Shown here in pieces: positions 21,804 to 31,760 of a stretch of 64,000 nt of DNA. The stretch's first letter is position 1. Each line of letters starts with the position of its first letter. This DNA comes from Thioclava atlantica (lineage in GTDB: Bacteria; Pseudomonadota; Alphaproteobacteria; Rhodobacterales; Rhodobacteraceae): the NCBI RefSeq assembly GCF_000737065.1, contig NZ_AQRC01000004.1:1-64000 (forward strand). Reading direction: 5' to 3'. A program made the position numbers and the translations under genes. The notes under the pieces were generated by a model that made no database searches, had not been told where the DNA came from, and saw nothing but the letters and a program-made list of their open reading frames with translations.

Positions 21804-22709
21804 TCAAATCGGCCCCGGGTTTTCCCGTGCTATTCGCACCGATCGGATCGCATCGGACTGCTCTGACCAATGTTCGAAGGGCAAAACGGCTCCCTCGCGG
21901 CGGCTCGTCTCGACCCTCCCGAGATCGACCGTCGCGATCACCCAGCCCGGTGAGTCGGCCTCGCCCTGCGCGATCACGCCGCTTTCCGGCCATTGCCCGT
22001 CCGGCGGAGCGAAGAGCGCCGCGGCGCCGCGGTTCTCATCGACTGCAGGACACCAGAGCGCGTCGCCCACGGTCGGCGCCTGCACGGCGACGCACTGGTT
22101 TTCGAGCGCTCGCGCCATCGCGCCGATCCGCACGCGGTTGTAGCCCGCAACCGTGTCTGTGCAGGAGGGCACGAGAAGGATCTCGGCGCCGGCTTCGGCC
22201 AGCGCACGGGCGAGGAGAGGAAATTCGCTGTCATAGCAGATCGCGACGCCGATGCGCCCGAGAGACGTGTCGAAAAGCGTCAGGCCCTGGCCCGCATCGA
22301 CATGCCAGATCTCGCGCTCGAAGCGGGTCATGATCGCCTTGTCCTGATGGCCGATCAGCCCGTCCGGGCCGAACAGGCTGGCCCGGTTGAGCCGCCTCCC
22401 CCCCTCGATCACCGGACCGGACGGGGCGAGGATATGCACCTCGTATTGCGCGGCCATCCGCGCGAAAAGCGTCTCCATCCGCCCCCGCAGCCCCGCGACA
22501 TGCGCAAGCGCGGCCTCCAGATCCGCGGCCACCTCCGCCCCCCCGAGGCTCGCCAGTTCCATCGCCCCATATTCGGGAAAGACGAGAAGCTGCCCGCCCT
22601 TCCGTGCCGCCTCGGCGACCCAGGCCCCGATCTTGGCTTCATAGGCATCCCAGCTCTCGAACCAGTCGAGCGGATAGGCCGCGGCGGCAATGGTGATATC
22701 CCGGCTCAC
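21804..22709 (-). CDS. Carbon-nitrogen hydrolase (nitrilase superfamily)
   Basis: A 301-aa amidohydrolase with the Glu-Lys-Cys triad: [11 protein letters not shown] (Glu), [12 protein letters not shown] (Lys), [11 protein letters not shown] (Cys). Its substrate is an amide or nitrile, not predictable. Start GTG 22709 lies in the stop of the GNAT gene (GTGA), so it is coupled; the longer frame to 23000 is a shadow. Its neighbours GNAT and SnoaL-like genes lie between infA and the LMW phosphatase. Confidence 0.85.
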   Translation of the reverse strand: MSRDITIAAAAYPLDWFESWDAYEAKIGAWVAEAARKGGQLLVFPEYGAMELASLGGAEVAADLEAALAHVAGLRGRMETLFARMAAQYEVHILAPSGPVIEGGRRLNRASLFGPDGLIGHQDKAIMTRFEREIWHVDAGQGLTLFDTSLGRIGVAICYDSEFPLLARALAEAGAEILLVPSCTDTVAGYNRVRIGAMARALENQCVAVQAPTVGDALWCPAVDENRGAAALFAPPDGQWPESGVIAQGEADSPGWVIATVDLGRVETSRREGAVLPFEHWSEQSDAIRSVRIARENPGPI

Positions 22710-23290
22710 AGCGCACGCCCCCAGAATTGCAGCGGCTTCTCGCTCTGTGCGCCCTCGCCCAGATCGGTCCATTTGAACCGCGCGATCACCCCCTCCATCG
22801 GGGCATAGCCGCGCCGGATCCAGAACGCGTCGAGCGGGCGGTATCCGGCAGGCCGCATCGGATGATCCTCGGGTCGGATCACCGAGCGGAAGACCGAATG
22901 CGCCCGGCCCAGCTCGCGCGCATGGGCCTCGCGGTGATCGAAGAAGGCGTGGCCGAGTCCCCGCCCGCGATACTCGGGCAGAAGCACGGATTCCGCGCAA
23001 TAGAACACGTCCGCAAGCCTCAGCCCGGTCTGCGCGAAAGGCGCCGCGAAATCCTCGGCGTGATCCTCGAGCGGCGTTCCCGTCGCCGCGCCGACCAGCC
23101 GCGTCCCGTCGAAGGCGCCGACCACGACAGCCGTATCGGAGTTGCGATAGCTGTCCATGTAGCGCCGCTCATAGTCGAGCGAGCCGTCATAGAGATAGGG
23201 CCAGTCCCGGAACACCGCCATCCGCAGCCGCGCCACATCGTCGAGCGCCGCGTCGAGCGCCGCCCCTGTGAGCCTGCGCACCTCCATCAC
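22706..23290 (-). CDS. GNAT-family N-acetyltransferase
   Basis: A 194-aa acetyltransferase with the acetyl-CoA loop LLPEYRGRGLGHAFFDHREAHA and a preceding beta strand (RLADVFYCAESVLL). It ends in a strand-rich part where the substrate should bind. It overlaps the nitrilase-family gene (GTGA) and the SnoaL-like gene (four bases), so the three are probably co-translated and may act on one small molecule. Confidence 0.85.
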   Translation of the reverse strand: MMEVRRLTGAALDAALDDVARLRMAVFRDWPYLYDGSLDYERRYMDSYRNSDTAVVVGAFDGTRLVGAATGTPLEDHAEDFAAPFAQTGLRLADVFYCAESVLLPEYRGRGLGHAFFDHREAHARELGRAHSVFRSVIRPEDHPMRPAGYRPLDAFWIRRGYAPMEGVIARFKWTDLGEGAQSEKPLQFWGRAL

Positions 23291-23694
23291 GACACCTGCG
23301 CGATCCAGTCGGCTAGGTTGTAATAGGTCACGACGCGGGTGATCTTGCCCTCGTCGAGCGAGAAGAAGGCTCCGGCGGGCAGGACATAGGATTGACCGCG
23401 CGCTTCCGGCAGCCCGTCATCGGTCTCCAGATAGACGCCGTTGACGAGGAATTCCGCCGCCGCGCGCGTGCCCGCGTCATTGGCCATGATGACCACATCG
23501 GTGAGCTGCTCGCGGTAGCAGCGGCTCATATGCGCGTTGAATTCGCGAAACGCGGCGATGCCGTGGCGTATCTTACCCTCGTTGACGTGATGCGCGAAGG
23601 GTTCGGCCAGCAGCGCCTCCATTCCGGCGGCGTCGCCTGCATTGAAGGCGTCGTAATAGCGGCTGATCGTGTCGAGGGCGCGGGCGCGGGGCAT
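23287..23694 (-). CDS. SnoaL/ketosteroid-isomerase-like protein (NTF2 fold)
   Basis: A 135-aa cone-shaped NTF2-like protein: ISRYYDAFNAGDAAGMEALLAE, FREFNAHMSRCYREQL, FFSLDEGKITRVVTYYNLADWI. Such proteins are isomerases or ligand-binding partners. The substrate is unknown; it is co-oriented and overlapping with GNAT and nitrilase genes. Confidence 0.8.
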   Translation of the reverse strand: MPRARALDTISRYYDAFNAGDAAGMEALLAEPFAHHVNEGKIRHGIAAFREFNAHMSRCYREQLTDVVIMANDAGTRAAAEFLVNGVYLETDDGLPEARGQSYVLPAGAFFSLDEGKITRVVTYYNLADWIAQVS

Positions 23695-23697
23695 GGC

Positions 23698-24150
23698 TTA
23701 CTCCTTGGGCGGACCGAAACGGTCGATGATATGGCGGCGGATCTGGTCGCGCGTGTCGCGATAGGCGGCCAGCTTGGTCTCGCGGGTCTCCCCGATCCCG
23801 GTCGGATCGAGGATCGGCCAGTATTCGACATCGAGATGAAAATAGCGCGTCAGTTCGAGCGCTTGACGCTGCGCGGCCGGGGACAGCGCCACCACCAGGT
23901 CGAAGGCCGAGAGGTCATCGCCCCATTCCTGCAACTCGGTGAAGGAACGCGAGCGATGCCGCACCAGATCCACTCCGATCTCGCTCATCACCGCGATGGT
24001 GAACCCGTCGATCTCGAGATCGGATTTCACCCCGACCGACTGAACGTAACACTCGGTCCCGTAGAACTTCTTCATCATCCCTTCGGCCATGGGCGAGCGC
24101 GTGGCATTGTGATCGCACGCGAACAGGACCGAATTGGGAAGCGTGCCCAT
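23698..24150 (-). CDS. Low-molecular-weight phosphatase family protein
   Basis: A 150-aa protein with the P-loop CDHNATRS (C-x5-R-S) at residues 12-19 and the general acid Asp in ILDPTG near 114, i.e. the LMW-PTP/arsenate-reductase fold. It would remove phosphate from protein tyrosine or reduce arsenate. In this family the gene typically follows UPF0262 and hisD, as here (four bases from UPF0262). Confidence 0.85.
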   Translation of the reverse strand: MGTLPNSVLFACDHNATRSPMAEGMMKKFYGTECYVQSVGVKSDLEIDGFTIAVMSEIGVDLVRHRSRSFTELQEWGDDLSAFDLVVALSPAAQRQALELTRYFHLDVEYWPILDPTGIGETRETKLAAYRDTRDQIRRHIIDRFGPPKE

Positions 24151-24154
24151 GGGC

Positions 24155-24631
24155 TTACCTCGGCGCGAGCACGGCGACGAGGGTGAAGAGGCGGCGCGCA
24201 GTGTCGATATCGATCTCGGCCTTGCCCTCCAGCCGCTCTTGGAGGATGCGCGCGCCTTCGTTGTGGATCCCCCGCCGCGCCATGTCGATCGCCTCGATCT
24301 GCGAAGGCGGCAGCTTCTTCACCGCCTCGAAATAGCTTTCGCAAATCTGGAAGTAATCCTTCACCACCTGACGGAACGGGCCGAAGGAGAGATGGAACTC
24401 GGCGACCTTGTCGCCCGCCTCGGTCTTGGTGTCGAAGACGAGGCGGCGATCCTGCACCGAAAGCGTCAGCGCGAAGGGCCCCTCGGGCTTGGGCATGCCG
24501 TCGCGGCCGGGAAGGTCGAAACTGTTATCCTCGAGCAGGTCGAAGATCGCGACGCGGCGCTCCTGCTCGATCTCGGAGGACGGGGCGGGCAATCCGCCGG
24601 TCTCGAGCTCGATATGCGAGATCCGCGACAT
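24155..24631 (-). CDS. UPF0262 family protein
   Basis: A 158-aa conserved alphaproteobacterial protein: LTLSVQDRRLVFDT, SFGPFRQVVKDYFQICESYFEAV, IDMARRGIHNEGARILQERL. Its function is not known. The ATG at 24631 lies in the hisD stop (TGATG), so it is translated with hisD. The frame continues upstream to 24949 inside hisD, which is a shadow. Confidence 0.9.
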   Translation of the reverse strand: MSRISHIELETGGLPAPSSEIEQERRVAIFDLLEDNSFDLPGRDGMPKPEGPFALTLSVQDRRLVFDTKTEAGDKVAEFHLSFGPFRQVVKDYFQICESYFEAVKKLPPSQIEAIDMARRGIHNEGARILQERLEGKAEIDIDTARRLFTLVAVLAPR

Positions 24632-25941
24632 CAGCCTTCTCCGACATTGAGCGCATCGAGCCGCGCGCGCACCGACAACCCGTGCGCCTCGAGGCTTTCC
24701 GAGATCGCCAGCGTCTCGGCCGCCGGCCCGATCGCCTTGAGCGCCTCGGGCGTCATCTTCGCAAGCGTCGTACGCTTGAGGAAATCCATCACCGAGAGCC
24801 CCGAGGAGAACCGCGCCGAGCGCGCCGTGGGCAGGACGTGGTTCGGCCCGCCGACATAATCGCCGATCGCCTCGGGCGTGTAGGCGCCCAAGAAGATCGC
24901 GCCCGCATGGGTGATCTTCTCGGCCAGCGTATCGGGGTCGGCCACGCACAGCTCGAGATGCTCGGGCGCGACGCGGTTCGACAGCGCTGCCGCCTCGTCG
25001 AGATCGCGCACCACGATCACCGCGCCGAAATCGCGCCAGCTCGCCCCCGCGATCGCGTGCCGCTCGAGCGTCTCGAGCCGCGCCTCGACCGCTTTCACGA
25101 CCGCCTGCCCGAATGCGGCATCGGTGGTGATCAGGATCGCCTGCGCGCTCTCGTCATGCTCGGCCTGGCTCATCAGGTCGAGCGCGATCCAGTCCGGATC
25201 GCCCGTGCCATCCGCGATCACCAGGATCTCCGAAGGGCCCGCGATCATGTCGATGCCCACGCGCCCGAAGACCCGCCTCTTGGCGGCCGCCACGAAGGCA
25301 TTGCCCGGCCCGGTGATCTTGTCGACCGGCGTGATCGTCTCGGTCCCGTAGGCCAGCGCCGCGATCGCCTGCGCGCCCCCGACCCGGTAGACCGTATCGA
25401 CGCCCGCAAGCTGGGCGGCCAGCAGCACCAGAGGATTGACCGCGCCACCCGGGGTCGGGCAAGCGACGACAAGCCGCTCGACGCCCGCGACCTTCGCCGG
25501 GATCGCATTCATCAACACCGAGGAAGGATAGCTCGCCAGCCCCCCCGGCACGTAGAGCCCCGCCGCCCCGACCGGCCTCCACCGCCAGCCGAGTTCGGCC
25601 CCGCTCGCGTCGCGCCAGCGCGCATCCTCCGGCATCTGCCGCGCGTGATAGGCGCGGATCCGTTCGGCGGCGAGCTCGAGCGCCGCGCGCTCGTCTTCGG
25701 GAACCTTCGCCACCGCGGCCTCGATCTCCTCGGGCGAGAAGGCCAGCGTCGCGGACGTCAGCTCCAGCCGGTCGAATTTGGCGGTCAGCTCGATCAGCGC
25801 CGCATCGCCGCGCGTCCGGACATCCGCGATGATCTCGGCGACGACCGCATCCACATCGGGGCTGTCCTCGCGCTTCATCCCCAGAAGTTCGGTAAAGCGC
25901 GCCTCGAACCCGTCCTCGCGCCTGTCCAGAAACTGCGGCAT
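24631..25941 (-). CDS. hisD: Histidinol dehydrogenase
   Basis: A 436-aa enzyme of the last two oxidation steps of histidine synthesis (histidinol to histidine, Zn and NAD dependent). Signatures: GWRWRPVGAAGLYVPGG, KITGPGNAFVAAAKR, IDMIAGPSEILVIAD, DLMSQAEHDESAQA (zinc Gln and His), LSVMDFLKRTT. Full length for the family. No other his gene is in the window. Confidence 0.97.
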   Translation of the reverse strand: MPQFLDRREDGFEARFTELLGMKREDSPDVDAVVAEIIADVRTRGDAALIELTAKFDRLELTSATLAFSPEEIEAAVAKVPEDERAALELAAERIRAYHARQMPEDARWRDASGAELGWRWRPVGAAGLYVPGGLASYPSSVLMNAIPAKVAGVERLVVACPTPGGAVNPLVLLAAQLAGVDTVYRVGGAQAIAALAYGTETITPVDKITGPGNAFVAAAKRRVFGRVGIDMIAGPSEILVIADGTGDPDWIALDLMSQAEHDESAQAILITTDAAFGQAVVKAVEARLETLERHAIAGASWRDFGAVIVVRDLDEAAALSNRVAPEHLELCVADPDTLAEKITHAGAIFLGAYTPEAIGDYVGGPNHVLPTARSARFSSGLSVMDFLKRTTLAKMTPEALKAIGPAAETLAISESLEAHGLSVRARLDALNVGEG

Positions 25942-26079
25942 CGGCTTACTCCTTGTCCGACCTTGGGATTAGAGGCTCTCGCCCGCCCCCGCAAGCGCCG
26001 CCCCCGCCCTTGCGGGCATTTCCGCTTCCTCTTGATGAAAATATCCCCGCCGGAGGCATCCCCGGCCTGAGCCCGCGGC

Positions 26080-26556
26080 TCACTCGGGATGGTGCGGCGC
26101 CTGGCCCGAAGGCGCCCGGTAGGGACGCTCCACATCGCGCAGATCGACATCGAGGCATTCGACATCCGCCGCGATCGCGCCATCGCCGGCGAGCGTCAGC
26201 ACCACCCGGCCCGCGCCATCCTCCTTCGCCTCGAAGGTGACGTCGAGGATCGAGAGCACCAGATCGCGGTCCGACCGGTCGATGCCCATGCTCGCGATAC
26301 GGGTCACATCGGAAATCACGAGGAGCGCGCGCACGCGCTCATAGGGGCGCTTCTCCGCCTCCGCCTGCGCCTTGTCCTCCCAGCGGAAACGGTTGAGCAG
26401 CAGCGCAAGCCGCCGCGATTTCGCCTCCCAGGCGATCTCCGTGATCGGCAGGACGGCGTCCTGCGCGAGCGCCGCGATCACCGCCAGGTCGTCTTCGGTT
26501 TCGGCCCGGAGCGCGATCGCGCCCTCGCCCACATCTTCGAATTTCGCATCACGCAT
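26080..26556 (-). CDS. DUF2948 family protein
   Basis: A 158-aa protein conserved in alphaproteobacteria between murA and hisD: LRAETEDDLAVIAALAQDAVLP, EAKSRRLALLLNRFRWED, LVLSILDVTFE, and a final DVERPYRAPSG. It is unrelated to any enzyme I know and probably soluble. The start at 26556 is the Met before RDAKFEDVGEG; the larger frame to 27651 is a murA shadow. Its 53-base distance from murA suggests the same operon. Confidence 0.85.
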   Translation of the reverse strand: MRDAKFEDVGEGAIALRAETEDDLAVIAALAQDAVLPITEIAWEAKSRRLALLLNRFRWEDKAQAEAEKRPYERVRALLVISDVTRIASMGIDRSDRDLVLSILDVTFEAKEDGAGRVVLTLAGDGAIAADVECLDVDLRDVERPYRAPSGQAPHHPE

Positions 26557-26609
26557 CGTGAACACCTCTGCCTGAGGATATGGGTATGAGGGCCGCGATT
26601 GCCAGCCGC

Positions 26610-27878
26610 TCAGCTCGCTTTCACACGCTCGATATGAGCGCCGACTGCCTTCAGCTTCTCCTCGACGCGCTCGTAACCGCGATCGAGATGGTAGACGCGG
26701 CTCACCACGGTTTCGCCCTCGGCGGCCAGCCCCGCGAGGATCAGCGACACCGAGGCGCGCAGATCGGTGGCCATGACCGGCGCACCCTTGAGGGTCTCGA
26801 CGCCATGCACCGTCGCGTGACCGCCATGGACCTCGATATTCGCCCCCATCCGCGTCAGTTCCGGCGCGTGCATGAAGCGATTCTCGAAGATCTTCTCTTC
26901 CAGAACCGAGGTGCCCTCGGCGGTGGTCAGCAGCGCCATCATCTGCGCCTGCAGATCGGTCGGGAACCCCGGGAAGGGCTCGGTCACCACGTCGACCGCG
27001 CGGATCCGCCCGTTCTTGCGGCTCACCTTCACACCCGTATGGGTCTGCTCGACCGAGACCCCGGCGGCGTCGAGCTTCTCGCAGAAAGCCTCGATCAGGT
27101 CGATCCGGCCGCCCAGACACTCGACCTCGCCGCCGCAGATCGCCGGCGCAAGCATGTAGGTGCCCAGCTCGATCCGGTCGGCGACCACGGGATGGGTCGC
27201 GCCATGGAGCCGCTCCACGCCCTCGATCACGATCTCGGAGGTTCCATCCCCCTCGATCTGCGCCCCCATCGCGCGCAGGCATCTGGCGAGATCGACGATC
27301 TCGGGCTCGCGCGCGGCGTTCTTGAGCACCGAGGTCCCCTTCGCCAGCGAGGCCGCCATCAGGAAATTCTCGGTCGCGCCGACGGAGGCAAAACGCATCT
27401 CGTGGGTCGCGCCCCTGAGCCCTCCGCGGGCCTTTGCGTGCAGGTAGCCGTCCTTCAGCTCGATCTCGGCCCCGAGCGCGGAGAGCGCATCGACATGGAT
27501 GTCCATCGGGCGCGCGCCGATCGCGCAGCCGCCCGGCAGCGACACCACCGCATGCCCCATCCGCGCCAGCAGCGGACCGAGCACCAGATTGGAGGCGCGC
27601 ATCTTGCGCACGATCTCGTAATCGGCGACCGGGTTGATCTCGCCATGACACGAGGCCGCAAGCACCTTGCCGTCCTGCAGCGCAGTCACCTCGGCGCCGA
27701 GGCTCGCGAGAAGCTCGGTCATCGTGCGGATATCCGAGAGCCGCGGCGCATTGGTCAGGGTGAGCGGCTCATCGCTCAGAAGCGTGGCCGGCATCAGCGC
27801 CAGACAGGCATTCTTGGCCCCGGCGATCGGGATCTGCCCCGAAAGCGGACCGTTTCCGCGCACGACAATGCTGTCCAT
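26610..27878 (-). CDS. murA: UDP-N-acetylglucosamine 1-carboxyvinyltransferase
   Basis: A 422-aa EPSP-synthase-fold enzyme for the first committed step of peptidoglycan synthesis. [15 protein letters not shown] holds the conserved Lys-Asn. [14 protein letters not shown] has the catalytic Cys that fosfomycin alkylates, so the enzyme should be fosfomycin-sensitive. [19 protein letters not shown] is near the C-terminus. Start ATG 27878, one base after the stop of the small ORF upstream (TGA-G-ATG), so coupled to it. Confidence 0.96.
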   Translation of the reverse strand: MDSIVVRGNGPLSGQIPIAGAKNACLALMPATLLSDEPLTLTNAPRLSDIRTMTELLASLGAEVTALQDGKVLAASCHGEINPVADYEIVRKMRASNLVLGPLLARMGHAVVSLPGGCAIGARPMDIHVDALSALGAEIELKDGYLHAKARGGLRGATHEMRFASVGATENFLMAASLAKGTSVLKNAAREPEIVDLARCLRAMGAQIEGDGTSEIVIEGVERLHGATHPVVADRIELGTYMLAPAICGGEVECLGGRIDLIEAFCEKLDAAGVSVEQTHTGVKVSRKNGRIRAVDVVTEPFPGFPTDLQAQMMALLTTAEGTSVLEEKIFENRFMHAPELTRMGANIEVHGGHATVHGVETLKGAPVMATDLRASVSLILAGLAAEGETVVSRVYHLDRGYERVEEKLKAVGAHIERVKAS

Positions 27879-27879
27879 C

Positions 27880-28050
27880 TCAACTGCCCTCGTTCTTTTG
27901 CTCTTCGGGAGGCATCGCATCGGATTGGCGCGCGCGCGCCTGCGCCTTGCGCCTGCGCAGATTCGCCCGAAGCGCCTCCGCGAGGCGCTCCTCACGGGTC
28001 TTCTCCGCGGTGCGATCCTTGTCCGATCCGTCTGTCTTCCTGCCCGTCAT
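27880..28050 (-). CDS. Small basic protein upstream of murA, 56 aa
   Basis: A highly charged 56-aa protein: [20 protein letters not shown], then [19 protein letters not shown] and [10 protein letters not shown]. It has one strong helix ([19 protein letters not shown]) and is probably otherwise disordered. Its TGA is followed by one base and the murA ATG, arguing for translational coupling. I recall similar short ORFs before murA in related genomes but cannot verify. Function unknown. The 120-base gap up to tRNA-Thr presumably holds the promoters of both. Confidence 0.7.
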   Translation of the reverse strand: MTGRKTDGSDKDRTAEKTREERLAEALRANLRRRKAQARARQSDAMPPEEQKNEGS

Positions 28051-28170
28051 GGCGCTCCGTTTAACGCGGTAGCGAAATCCTGTCGAGAGAGAGGCAAGAT
28101 TTGCCCTTGCACCCTATCGCGATTGCGTCTAAATCCCCGCCCACGGTCGAAGCGACGGACCGAAACCGGC

Positions 28171-28245
<75 letters not shown>

Positions 28246-28279
28246 CTCCCCCTTTCCTCGTAAAATCCGGGCCTGCGCC

Positions 28280-29583
<1,304 letters not shown>

Positions 29584-29587
<4 letters not shown>

Positions 29588-31347
29588 GCCTCCTCCTCTT
29601 CGGTTGCGCGCGCCAGCGTCACGACCATCTCCGCCCCCGCGCCCGGTGTCGAGCGGATCTCGAGCCGGCCACCGATCTCCGCGAGGATCGCTTGCGAAAT
29701 CGCGAGGCCGAGACCCAGCCCCTCCCCGTCCTGCTTGGTCGAGAAGAACGGCTCCGTGACGCGCGGCAGGTCTTCGGGGGCGATGCCGGGGCCGCTGTCG
29801 CGCACCGAGATCCGGACCGCGTCGGGCGCCGCCTCGAGACGCAGCTCGACCGCGCCGCCGGGCTGCCCCTCGACCGCGTCGAGGGCGTTCAGGAGCAGGT
29901 TCACCAGCACCTGCTCGAGCCGCACCCGGCCGGCCTGCGCGAAGATCGGCCCGTCCGGGGCGACCACCTTCGGCTTGATGCCCTGCGCCCGGGCGCGCGG
30001 CGCCACGAGTTCCAACGCGCTTGCGACCACCGCGCCGATCTCGACACGGGCGAGCGCCGCCGTATCCTTGCGCGAGAAGCTCTTGAGATGCTTGATCGTG
30101 CGCTGCATCCGGCGGATCAGGTTGCGCGCGGTCTCGATCCGCGTCGCGGTCTTCTCGGGATCGCGCGCGACGCCAAGGCCCGCCGCGGTAAGCGTGGCCT
30201 CCATCGCCGCGAGCGGCTGGCTGATCTCATGCGCGATCGCCGCCGACATCCGGCCGAGCGCCGCCATCTTCTCGGAATGCACGAGCCCCTCCTGCGCGGC
30301 GCGCAACTCGGCCTCGGTCTGCCGGCGGGCTTCGATCTCGCGCCCGAGCGCCTGCGTACGTTCGGCCACCTTGCGTTCGAGCATCTCGGACTGGCGCAGG
30401 CGCAGCGCGACCAGCTGACGCCGCTGCGCCTGCGTCTTCGCCAGCGCGAGCCCCAGCACCGAGATCAGTGCCGCAGCCGCCCCGGCGATCAGCGCCGCGA
30501 GCAAGGCGGGGCGCACGGGAGAGGCCGCCACCACCGTCCAGCCCTCGCCGAAATCCGCCGTGCGACTGCGCAGCCGCGCCCCGCTCGCGTCGAACATCCA
30601 TTGCGCCGCCCCCTGCATCAGCGGCGCGGCCCCCGCCGGATCGCGGCCCGGATAGGTCTGCGAACGGGCCAGCCGCCCGCGGGCCTCGGGATCGAGGCCG
30701 TGAAGCGGATGGTAGAGCCAGCCCGGATTGCCCGAGAGGAACACCACCCCATCGGCATCGGCCACGGCGACGGCCTGCCCTGCCTGCGCCCAGGCCTGTT
30801 GCAGCGGATCGAGATCGATTTTCACGACGACGACGCCGGGCCGCTCGTCTCCCCGCCCGATCCGGGCCGAGAGGAAATAGCCCGGCACCCCGGTCGTCAC
30901 CCCGATCGCGTAGAAGGCGCCGCGCCCGGTCGCGATGGCATCGCGGAAATAGGGCCGGAAGTTGTAGTCATGCCCGACGAAAGAGGCCGGGCTGTCCCAG
31001 TTCGAGGCCGCGAGCGTCACACCCTGCCCGTCCATCAGATAGAGCTGATCCGCGCCGGAGAGCCCGAGCACCTGCGCCAGGTAACGGTTGGCATCGAGCA
31101 CCGCGCCGGGCGCCTCGGGCTGCTCGATCACGCGGCGGATTCGGGCATCCTCGCCGACCACGGAAGGCAGGTAGCGAAAACGGTCGATCTCGGTCTCGAG
31201 GGCGCGCAGGGTGAGGATCAGGCTGCGCTCGAGCCGCGCGTCGATGCTTGAGAGCGTGATGTTCCACGCCCCCACCGCCGCAGCGACAGAGACCGCGCAG
31301 ATCGCGATCACGCGCCAGAGCGTCATGCGCGCGCCCGCTCGTGCCAT
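29584..31347 (-). CDS. Sensor histidine kinase, DctB-like
   Basis: A 587-aa membrane kinase with TM1 at about 10-28, a periplasmic Cache-like sensor (about 30-275; LYLMDGQGVTLAASNWD, VGHDYNFRPYFRDA, GYFLSARIG), TM2 at about 280-302 and a coiled coil (QRRQLVALRLRQSEMLERKVAERTQ region). The kinase core has the H-box AAIAHEISQPLAAME, N-box LVNLLLNALDA, G1 VRDSGPGIA and GEGLGLGLA. The layout is that of DctB, which senses C4-dicarboxylates; here the ligand may instead be the TAXI substrate. Start ATG 31347; ATG 31326 is an alternative. Confidence 0.88.
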
Positions 31348-31373
31348 CCTGCCCCTCCTCTCGCGCGGCGAGG

Positions 31374-31760
31374 CTAGCCTTCGCCCCCGGCATCCGCGTC
31401 ACAAGGTGCGATGCGGATCGGCGCCTCGCGTCGCGCGCCCACCACCTCGCAGCTTTCCGAACACAGCGTCCAGCCCGAAACGGTCGCCCCGGAGGCCGCG
31501 AGTTCGATCTCGGGAACTTCCGGGCCGTTCGCCTTCCAGACCCACCAGCCATCCTCGAAATGCCCGCCCGGTCCCGGCTCCATGCCCGCACCCGATCCCT
31601 TCACCGCCGCGCCGACGAGGCGCAGCGAGTGGTGATCGGTGACCTGCCAATGCTCGCGCCAGCCTTCCTTCTCGACCGAATGGGTCCAATCCAGACTGAA
31701 CTGGCCCGAGGGCGCAAGCGCGATCATCGCCGCGCCGACCATGAGGCAGGTCGCGCTCAT
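31374..31760 (-). CDS. DUF1850 protein, TRAP-associated
   Basis: A 128-aa small protein with a hydrophobic N-terminus (CLMVGAAMIALAPSGQF) and the DUF1850 pattern FSLDWTHSVEKEGWREHW, SLRLVGAAVKGSGAGMEPGPGG. It is found nearly always next to fused TAXI-TRAP permeases, as here, where its ATG overlaps the permease stop (ATGA). It is probably periplasmic or membrane-attached and linked to transport; its exact role is unknown. Confidence 0.82.
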   Translation of the reverse strand: MSATCLMVGAAMIALAPSGQFSLDWTHSVEKEGWREHWQVTDHHSLRLVGAAVKGSGAGMEPGPGGHFEDGWWVWKANGPEVPEIELAASGATVSGWTLCSESCEVVGARREAPIRIAPCDADAGGEG